A stretch of DNA of 64,000 bases, from contig MGLK01000042.1 in NCBI GenBank assembly GCA_001794825.1, positions 1 through 64,000 on the forward strand, given 5' to 3'. Origin of the DNA: Caulobacterales bacterium RIFCSPHIGHO2_01_FULL_70_19 (GTDB lineage Bacteria; Pseudomonadota; Alphaproteobacteria; Caulobacterales; Caulobacteraceae). The notes beneath the pieces were generated by a model that saw nothing but the letters and a program-made list of their open reading frames with translations, ran no database searches and was not told the DNA's origin. The position numbers and the translations under genes are program-made. Below, in pieces: positions 32,803 through 39,750 of the stretch (its first letter is position 1; each line of letters opens with the position of its first letter).

Positions 32803-33657
32803 TCATACGCCCTCGGGCATGGTCCCGGCGTTGATGGCGATGCGTCCGATCAGTCCCTTGACGATCAGATCCAGGGCCGAGCCCTCGCGATAGTCCGCGG
32901 CGGCGACGAAATTGACCCGGTCCTCGGAGATCAGGCTGTAGATCTTCTGCTGGTCGCGCTCGGAATTGCGCGGGTCGTAGACCGCGATCGAGAAACCGCC
33001 CTTGGTGTGCATCATCTTCATGGTCGGCACGTCGGTGTCGCCGTCGCCGAGGAAGATCATGCGTTCGAACGGCACCGGCCGGTCGTCGTCGGGCATGAAG
33101 CGGTTGATCTTGTCGTGCTCCCAGTGGTTCAGCACGCCCTTGTTGATGCGGAACAGGTACTGGGTCTTGGTGGTGTAGTTCACGCCCACCGCCGGCCAGA
33201 TCGCAACGCCTTCCTCGTCGTAGACGAACTTCGACGCGAACACGTGGCGGAAGGCGTGCCGGATCGGGCAGCCGTCGATCATCTCCTCCAGCCCGGCCGA
33301 GATGATGTAGTGCTCGATCTCCAGCCCGTACTTCGCGCCGAGCGCGTCGATGCGCTCGAACCAGCCGGGGCCGGTCAGGTCGGACTTCAGCCCGTCGAAC
33401 AGTTTCACGTCGTGGCCATGCTCGCGCAGCATGGCGCGGGTGATCGGCGAGCCGTTGGCCCGCGCATGGCTCAGCATCAGCTGCATGTACATCAGGATGC
33501 CGTCGCCGTCGGCGACCCGGGTCAGCCGTTCGGCCTCGTCCCAGAATGCGCCCTTCTCCATCCCGACCGACGGGATGAAGCTGACCTCCTGCATGTTGCC
33601 GCGGGCCAGGGTGCCGTCGAAGTCGTAGATCAGGGCGGTCTTGAGCAGCTTGGCCAT
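32803..33657 (-). CDS. HAD-superfamily phosphatase-like protein
   Basis: ALIYDFDGTLARGN...MIFLGDGDTDVPTMKM. Confidence 0.85.
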   Translation of the reverse strand: MAKLLKTALIYDFDGTLARGNMQEVSFIPSVGMEKGAFWDEAERLTRVADGDGILMYMQLMLSHARANGSPITRAMLREHGHDVKLFDGLKSDLTGPGWFERIDALGAKYGLEIEHYIISAGLEEMIDGCPIRHAFRHVFASKFVYDEEGVAIWPAVGVNYTTKTQYLFRINKGVLNHWEHDKINRFMPDDDRPVPFERMIFLGDGDTDVPTMKMMHTKGGFSIAVYDPRNSERDQQKIYSLISEDRVNFVAAADYREGSALDLIVKGLIGRIAINAGTMPEGV

Positions 33658-33749
33658 GGGGAGCTTCCGGCGCCGGAAGGCGCGTGGCGGCGAAGGGCTG
33701 CTCGTTAGTGAGCCACGCGAGCGGAGTCAAAGGAGCCGGCGGCCGCCGG

Positions 33750-36101
33750 TCAGTCGGCGCCCGCCATTCGCCAGTCGTTGCCGAGCCCCAGTTCCGGCGG
33801 CGCCGCGGCGCTCTGGGCCTCCAGCGGCAGGTGCAGGATGAAGGCCGCGCCTTTTCCCGGCTCGCTCTCCACCTCGGCCCAGCCGCCGTGCAGCTCGACC
33901 AGCGCCTTGACCAGCGCAAGGCCGACGCCGGGGCCGCCGCGCTCGCGCCGGACGAAGCGATCGAAGACGTGAGCCTGCAGGTGGTAGGGAATGCCGCGCC
34001 CCGTATCCTCGACCCGGATCCGCACCTCGGCCGGGCCGCTCTCGGCCGTCAGCGTCACGGCGCCGCCGTCGCCGACCGCGCGCGCGGCGTTGTCGAGCAG
34101 CAGCTCCAGCGCCTGCTCCACCCTCTGGGCGTCGGCCCGGATCGGACGCAGACCAGAGGGGCAGTGCACATTGAGAACCGCGCCACGGCCCTCGATGCGC
34201 GCCCGCGCCCGGGCCGCGGCCTCGTCCATCAGGTCGCAGACGCGAACGTCGCCCAGGGCCAGCTCCATCTCGCCGGCGTCAATCTGGGCCATGTCCAGCA
34301 CGTCGTCGATGGAGTCCGCCAGCTGGCTCGCCGCCACCCGGATCGCGCCCGCATGCTGGCGGCTGCGCTCGGGCAGATCGGTCTGGGCCTCGAGCAGTTC
34401 CGAGTAGCCGACGATGGTGGTCAGCGGCGTGCGCAGTTCGTAGGAGACGCTGCCGACGAACTCGCGCTTCAGCGCCTGGCTCTCCTCCAGCGCCGCCGCC
34501 TTGGCCGCCAGCGCCTGCTCCAGCTCCCGGCGCGCGGTCACGTCGGAGAAGGCCACCAGGGTGGCCCCGTCCGGCAGCGGCCGGGTCTGCCACGCCGCCA
34601 CGCGGCCGTCGGCGGTGCGCCCCTCGCCGGAGATCGGCACCCGGCTCTCCGGATCCGGATCGGCGACCCGCGCCTTCAGGCCGAGCCACAGGCTGGGGTC
34701 CGGCATGGTCTGCTGGCAGAGGGCCGCGATCGCGTCGAAGTCGCCGGCGGCCCGCAACTGGTCGCCGGTGACGCCCCAGAAAGCCTCGAACGCCTCGTTG
34801 TGCAGCCGGATCCGGCCGTCCGAGCCGAACACCGCCACCGCGTCGTTGAGCTTGTCCAGGGTGGCCGTCTGCACCTGCAGCTGGGCGTTGAAGCGGCTGC
34901 GCAGCTTCAGTTCGTCGGTGATGTCAGAGAACAGCAGCAGGACTCCGCCGAGTGGGTGCGGCTGGCGCACCACCCGCAGGGTGCGGCCGTCGGGCAGGGA
35001 CCAGCTGTCGTCGGGCGCCGCCGCCGCCGCCCCGTAGAAGTCCAGCTCCTTGGCCTTCCAGCCGGCGTAGTCGACGACCTCCGGCAGCTGCCGGCGCTGG
35101 CGCAGCCGGTCCAGCAGTTCGGCGTGCGTCGGCCGCTCGTCCAGCCAGGCGGGGTCGAGGCCGAACAGCTGCTGGAAGGCGGTGTTGTGGAAGGCCAGCC
35201 GCTTCGACGGGCCGAAGATGGCCACCGCGTCGGCCAGGTGGTTCAGCGTCTCGTCGTGGGCCTCGACGTGGCGACGCAGGGTGTCGCGGGTCTCCTCGGC
35301 CTCGGTCATGTCGAGAGCGAAGGCCAGCACCGCGCCTGCCCCGCCGGGGGCCGGCTCGGCCACGATCCGCCAGGCCCGCCGCCGTCCGCCGCCCGTGGTC
35401 CAGCGGAAGCCCTCCTGCCGCTGGTGCAGCCGCCCCGCCTCGGCGACGATGGCGTCGGCGCCGCGGTCGAAGCTCAGCCCCCTCTCGCGCGCCGCCTCGA
35501 CGTTCTCGACCTTCATCTCGGCCAGCCAGGCCCGGTTGGCCCACGCCAGCCGCCCGGCCGCGTCGACCACCCAGGTCGGCGAGGGGTAGAAGTCGGCCAG
35601 CAGTCCCAGCCCGCTCTCGGCCGCGGTGCCGACCAGGCCGAGGCGCGACAGCCTGAGCCACGCCGCCCCGGCCGACGACCGTCCCTCGACGGCCCAGGCC
35701 CCGCCGGCGCCCTCCATGACCGCGTCGAACGGCTCGCCGCGCTCGATCAGCCCGTCCAGACGCGGCCCGGCCACGCCGCGGACGGCGTCCAGCACCACCA
35801 GCGCCGGATCGTCGGCGACATCCTCGGGGACGGCCAGTTCCTTCAGCAGGGCGTCCCAGGTCGCCGGCGCCCCGAGCCGGGCCGCCCCGCCGCCGGGAGT
35901 CAGGGCCAGCCGCACATCCTCGAACGCCGCCAGGGCCCCGTCGCGGTGGGCCAGATCGACCCGCGCGGCGGCCATCGCCGCCTCCAGCGCGGCGTTGCGT
36001 TCCGCCAGCCGCCCGCGCAGCCGCGCCGCCCAGGCGCTGAGCGCCAGAGCCAGCCCCGCGGCCCCCGCGGTCGCGACATAGGCGATGTCGGCTTCCGCCA
36101 T
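33750..36101 (-). CDS. divL: DivL-like multi-PAS sensor (pseudo)kinase with Tyr in place of the phospho-accepting His
   Basis: KREFVGSVSYELRTPLTTIVGYSELLE; N box LLDNAARA; VEDTGRGI; GVGLALVKALVELHGG. Confidence 0.9.
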   Translation of the reverse strand: MAEADIAYVATAGAAGLALALSAWAARLRGRLAERNAALEAAMAAARVDLAHRDGALAAFEDVRLALTPGGGAARLGAPATWDALLKELAVPEDVADDPALVVLDAVRGVAGPRLDGLIERGEPFDAVMEGAGGAWAVEGRSSAGAAWLRLSRLGLVGTAAESGLGLLADFYPSPTWVVDAAGRLAWANRAWLAEMKVENVEAARERGLSFDRGADAIVAEAGRLHQRQEGFRWTTGGGRRRAWRIVAEPAPGGAGAVLAFALDMTEAEETRDTLRRHVEAHDETLNHLADAVAIFGPSKRLAFHNTAFQQLFGLDPAWLDERPTHAELLDRLRQRRQLPEVVDYAGWKAKELDFYGAAAAAPDDSWSLPDGRTLRVVRQPHPLGGVLLLFSDITDELKLRSRFNAQLQVQTATLDKLNDAVAVFGSDGRIRLHNEAFEAFWGVTGDQLRAAGDFDAIAALCQQTMPDPSLWLGLKARVADPDPESRVPISGEGRTADGRVAAWQTRPLPDGATLVAFSDVTARRELEQALAAKAAALEESQALKREFVGSVSYELRTPLTTIVGYSELLEAQTDLPERSRQHAGAIRVAASQLADSIDDVLDMAQIDAGEMELALGDVRVCDLMDEAAARARARIEGRGAVLNVHCPSGLRPIRADAQRVEQALELLLDNAARAVGDGGAVTLTAESGPAEVRIRVEDTGRGIPYHLQAHVFDRFVRRERGGPGVGLALVKALVELHGGWAEVESEPGKGAAFILHLPLEAQSAAAPPELGLGNDWRMAGAD

Positions 36102-36145
36102 CTGGTCCCGTTCAGCTCCCGCGCCCTGATTCGGTAACCATACCT

Positions 36146-36256
36146 GATGAGGGATGAGGGACTAGGGATGAGGGATGAGAGATTGCAGACGCGGCGCCCG
36201 GCGGGGGCCGGAACCCTTCCCAACATCATCCCCCATCCCTAATCCCTCATCCCTAT
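36146..36256. repeat. inverted pair of 7-bp-unit arrays (ORF-less), G-quadruplex-like
   Basis: left GATGAGGGATGAGGGACTAGGGATGAGGGATGAGAG (36146-36181), right arm 36224-36256 approximately reverse-complementary. Confidence 0.85.
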
Positions 36257-36662
36257 GCAGCAGTGGACCGACCAGACCGCCCCCTCGCTCGACGACTTCG
36301 CCCGCCTGGCGCGGGCGGCCTTCGACGACCTGCCCGATCCGTTCCGGACGCTGGCCGGCGACGTGGTCATCCGCGTCGACGACTTCGCCGACGAAGAGAC
36401 GCTCGCCTCGATGGGGATCGAGGACCCGTTCGAGCTGACCGGCCTGTACTTCGGCGTCGACATCGGCCGCCGCGACGAGATGGGCCCGGCGCCGGAGCCC
36501 GCCCGCATCTTCCTCTACCGCCGGCCCATCCTCGACGAATGGTGCGAGCGCGGCGACGTCGGCCTCGACGAGATCATCGCCCACGTGCTGATCCACGAGA
36601 TCGGCCACCACTTCGGCCTCGACGACGACCAGATCCACCACATCGAGGACAGCGCCGACTGA
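36255..36662 (+). CDS. metallopeptidase family protein (zinicin-like, HExxHHFG)
   Basis: [27 protein letters not shown]. Confidence 0.85.
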   Translation: MQQWTDQTAPSLDDFARLARAAFDDLPDPFRTLAGDVVIRVDDFADEETLASMGIEDPFELTGLYFGVDIGRRDEMGPAPEPARIFLYRRPILDEWCERGDVGLDEIIAHVLIHEIGHHFGLDDDQIHHIEDSAD

Positions 36663-36738
36663 CCGCCGGGCCGGCCGCCTTAAATCCAGCGCGTTCTGTG
36701 GTATAAGCCCCGCCTCCCGCCGCCGAAGGATCCCGCCC

Positions 36739-37896
36739 TTGAGCCTGACGCTCGACCTCTCGCGCACGCCCGCCGCCGCCGCCGCGGCGCCCGTCAACCT
36801 GTCCGGTCTGACGCGCGACGAGCTGCGCCAGGCTCTGGTCGACGGCGGGGTCTGTCCGCCCGAGAAGGCGAAGATGCGGGCCAGCCAGATCTGGAGCTGG
36901 ATCCATCACTACGGCGTCGTCGACTTCGCGGCGATGACCAATGTGGCCAAGGACATGCAGGCGAAGCTGGCCGAAGCCTTCACCCTCGCCCGTCCCGAGA
37001 TCGTCGAGCGCCAGGTGTCGAAGGACGGCACCCGCAAGTGGCTGATCCGCACCGCCCCGGGCATCGAGATCGAGACCGTCTACATCCCCGACGTCGGCCG
37101 CGCCGGGGCCCTGTGCGTGTCGTCCCAGGTCGGCTGCACCCTGAACTGCACCTTCTGCCACACCGGCACCCAGAAGCTGGTGCGCAACCTGACCGCGGCC
37201 GAGATCGTGGCCCAGGTCCAGGTGGCCCGCGACGACCTCGGCGAATGGCCGTCGCCCAAGGAGGACCGCCGCCTGTCGAACATCGTGTTCATGGGCATGG
37301 GCGAGCCGCTGTACAATCTCGACCACGTGGCGAACGCCATCGACATCATCTCCGACGGCGAGGGCATCGCCATCTCGCGCCGGCGCATCACCGTCTCGAC
37401 CTCGGGCGTGGTGCCGATGATCCCCGAGCTGGGCGAGCGCACCCAGACCATGCTGGCGATCAGCCTGCACGCGACCAACGACCCGCTGCGCGACCAGCTG
37501 GTGCCGCTGAACAGGAAGTACCCGCTCGAGCAGCTGATGGCCGCCATCCGCGCCTATCCGGGCCTCGGCAACGCGCGCCGCGTGACCTTCGAGTACGTGA
37601 TGCTCAAGGGCGTCAATGACAGCCCCGACGAGGCCCGCGCCCTGGTGAAGCTGATCTCGGGCATCCCCGCCAAGATCAACCTGATCCCGTTCAACCCGTG
37701 GCCCGGCACGGACTACCAGTGCTCGGACTGGAAGACGATCGAGGCCTTCGCCGCCATCCTCAACCGCGCCGGCTACGCCAGCCCGATCCGCACCCCCCGC
37801 GGCCGCGACATCCTCGCCGCCTGCGGCCAACTCAAGAGCGAGAGCGAGAAGGTGCGGGCCTCGGCGCTGCGCAAGGCGGAGCAGGCGGCGGCCTGA
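36739..37896 (+). CDS. rlmN: dual-specificity 23S rRNA/tRNA m2A methyltransferase RlmN
   Basis: [33 protein letters not shown] (radical SAM CxxxCxxC), [10 protein letters not shown]. Confidence 0.96.
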   Translation: MSLTLDLSRTPAAAAAAPVNLSGLTRDELRQALVDGGVCPPEKAKMRASQIWSWIHHYGVVDFAAMTNVAKDMQAKLAEAFTLARPEIVERQVSKDGTRKWLIRTAPGIEIETVYIPDVGRAGALCVSSQVGCTLNCTFCHTGTQKLVRNLTAAEIVAQVQVARDDLGEWPSPKEDRRLSNIVFMGMGEPLYNLDHVANAIDIISDGEGIAISRRRITVSTSGVVPMIPELGERTQTMLAISLHATNDPLRDQLVPLNRKYPLEQLMAAIRAYPGLGNARRVTFEYVMLKGVNDSPDEARALVKLISGIPAKINLIPFNPWPGTDYQCSDWKTIEAFAAILNRAGYASPIRTPRGRDILAACGQLKSESEKVRASALRKAEQAAA

Positions 37897-37978
37897 GCCG
37901 TCACACAGGGACACCAATCTTGACCGGGTGTGGCGCCGCGACGCTTGCGGAATGCGGCGGAAAGCGGGCAATCCATTC

Positions 37979-38446
37979 ATGATTGCACCTGCACGGACCC
38001 CCATGGACTCCTCGTCCCTCTCTCCCCTGCTCGAAAGCGCGGAAGTCCAGGCCTTCGCCACCGGCTTTCCGACCACCCTGGCCCATCTCGGCGTCACCCT
38101 GGTCCTCATGCTGGCCGGCGCGGTGATCTACGCCCTGCTGACGCCGTGGAAGGAGATCGCCCTGATCCGCGAGGGCAACGCCGCCGCCGCCGTCGCGTTC
38201 GCCGGCGTACTGGTCGGCCTGTCCATCCCGCTGGCGGTCAGCCTCAGCGTCTCGACCTCGCTCAAGGACATCGTTCTGTGGGGCGTGGCCACCGTGGTCC
38301 TGCAGCTGCTCGCCTTCCGCGTCGTCGACGTCCTGCTCACCGGCCTGCCCCAGCGCATCCGCGAGGGCGAGGTCGCCGCCGCCGTCCTGCTGGTCGGCGC
38401 CAAGCTGGCCACGGCGCTGATCCTCGCCGCGGCCCTCACGGGCTAG
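37979..38446 (+). CDS. DUF350-family membrane protein
   Basis: 4-TM protein; LIREGNAAAAVAFAGVLVGLSIPLAVSLS...RIREGEVAAAVLLVGAKLATALILAAALTG. Confidence 0.82.
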   Translation: MIAPARTPMDSSSLSPLLESAEVQAFATGFPTTLAHLGVTLVLMLAGAVIYALLTPWKEIALIREGNAAAAVAFAGVLVGLSIPLAVSLSVSTSLKDIVLWGVATVVLQLLAFRVVDVLLTGLPQRIREGEVAAAVLLVGAKLATALILAAALTG

Positions 38447-38455
38447 GAAGGTGCT

Positions 38456-38920
38456 AGGTTCTAGGTTCTAGGGGCTAGGTTCTAGGGGCTGGGGTTGCTG
38501 GGAGCCTCGCGGGAGGAGCCGATGTCGGTTCGTTCGTACCGGGACTTGATGGTCTGGAAAAAGGGTATGGACTTGGCTGCGGCGGTGTACCGACTGACGC
38601 GTCAGATGCCCAAACAAGAGGAGTACCGGATTTCTGGCCAGATGATCCGCGCGGCGACATCCATCCCGGCGAACATCGCCGAGGGACATGGCCGTGGAAC
38701 GCGCAAGGACTACGGCCACTTCGTCAGCATCGCTAAGGGCTCCCTCGCCGAACTCGAGACCTTCCTGCTCTTGGTGCGAGAACTCGACCTTGCGACGCCA
38801 GCCGCTACTGATCCAGTCCTGTCGCAAGCGGATGAAGTCGGGCGGATGCTCACCGCCCTCCGGGCCCGCCTCGTCACCCGTTCCCTTCCCCTAGAACCTA
38901 GCCCCTAGAACCTAGAACCT
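38456..38920. mobile_element. putative compact element: S23/four-helix-bundle ORF inside a perfect 33-bp inverted repeat
   Basis: AGGTTCTAGGTTCTAGGGGCTAGGTTCTAGGGG at 38456-38488; exact reverse complement at 38888-38920. Confidence 0.7.
38522..38908 (+). CDS. four-helix-bundle protein (S23 / 23S rRNA-intervening-sequence protein family, Avd-like fold)
   Basis: SYRDLMVWKKGMDLAAAVYRLTRQMPKQEEYRISGQMIRAATSIPANIAEGHGRGTRKDYGHFVSIAKGSLAELETFL; SD GGGAGGAG. Confidence 0.93.
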   Translation: MSVRSYRDLMVWKKGMDLAAAVYRLTRQMPKQEEYRISGQMIRAATSIPANIAEGHGRGTRKDYGHFVSIAKGSLAELETFLLLVRELDLATPAATDPVLSQADEVGRMLTALRARLVTRSLPLEPSP

Positions 38921-38925
38921 CCCCG

Positions 38926-39747
38926 ATGCGCGTCCCCGACTGGACCATTTACGCCGCCGTCGCCGCCGCGCTGCTGGTCGCATCCCTCAACCGCCGCGAG
39001 AACGCCGACGCGCCGCCCGCGCCGCCGCCGCCGGACGAGACGGAGGGCGCCCTGCTAGGCCCGGTGACGCCCTTCGATCCGTCGGTCACCGTCCACGCTC
39101 CGGACATTCCCTTCCAGCCCAGCTCAGGCACCGCCTTCTCGATCGCCGACGAGGGCCTCTGGGTGACGGCGCGGCATGTGGTCGAAGGCTGCCGGCAGCC
39201 GGCGATCAAGGTCGGCGGCGGTCGGGCCGTGGCGGCCGACGTGCGCCTCGCCCCCCGGGCCGACGTCGCCGTCCTGCAAACCGCGGGCGGCCCGCCGGCC
39301 ATCCCCGTCGCGGAGCTGGGCGGCCTGCGCGAGAACCAGCGCGGCTTCCACCCCGGCTATCCCCAGGCCCGCGCCGGCGAGGTCGCCTCCCGCCTGCTCG
39401 GCCGCGAGACGCTCAAGGTGCGCGGCCGCGGCCAGCGCGACGAGCCGGTGCTGGCGTGGGCCGAAGTCGGCCGCACCGACGGCCTCGGCGGCACCCTGGC
39501 CGGGCTGTCGGGCGCGCCCGTGCTGGACCGGCAGGGGCGCGCCGTCGGCGTGACCATCGCCGAGAGTCCCCGCCGCGGCCGCATCTACACCACCGCGCCG
39601 GACACCTTCGGCCCCGCCGTCCGCGGACTGCAGAAGGCGGACGAACGGCTGACCGGCCGCGCCGTCACCATCGACAACTACGGCCTGGTCGCCGACGAGC
39701 TGCGCCGCGAACTCCGCGTGGCGCAGGTCGTCTGCCTCTCCGCCTGA
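38926..39747 (+). CDS. trypsin-like serine protease with N-terminal membrane anchor
   Basis: SSGTAFSIADEGLWVTARHVVEGC...RADVAVLQ...LSGAPVLDRQGRAVGV. Confidence 0.85.
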   Translation: MRVPDWTIYAAVAAALLVASLNRRENADAPPAPPPPDETEGALLGPVTPFDPSVTVHAPDIPFQPSSGTAFSIADEGLWVTARHVVEGCRQPAIKVGGGRAVAADVRLAPRADVAVLQTAGGPPAIPVAELGGLRENQRGFHPGYPQARAGEVASRLLGRETLKVRGRGQRDEPVLAWAEVGRTDGLGGTLAGLSGAPVLDRQGRAVGVTIAESPRRGRIYTTAPDTFGPAVRGLQKADERLTGRAVTIDNYGLVADELRRELRVAQVVCLSA

Positions 39748-39750
39748 CCC

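Noticed and set aside
33684-36137. 817-aa plus-strand ORF
   Set aside because: Antisense shadow of divL.
36146-36256. CRISPR or tandem guide array
   Set aside because: Units are contiguous heptamers without spacers and no associated effector genes are nearby.
38522-38908. Diversity-generating retroelement based on the Avd-like fold
   Set aside because: No reverse transcriptase and no template/variable repeat pair seen nearby.
38441-38930. Target-site duplication flanking the S23 inverted-repeat element
   Set aside because: Looked for matching direct repeats outside the 33-mers (ggctaggaaggtgct / ccccgatgcgcg); none found.
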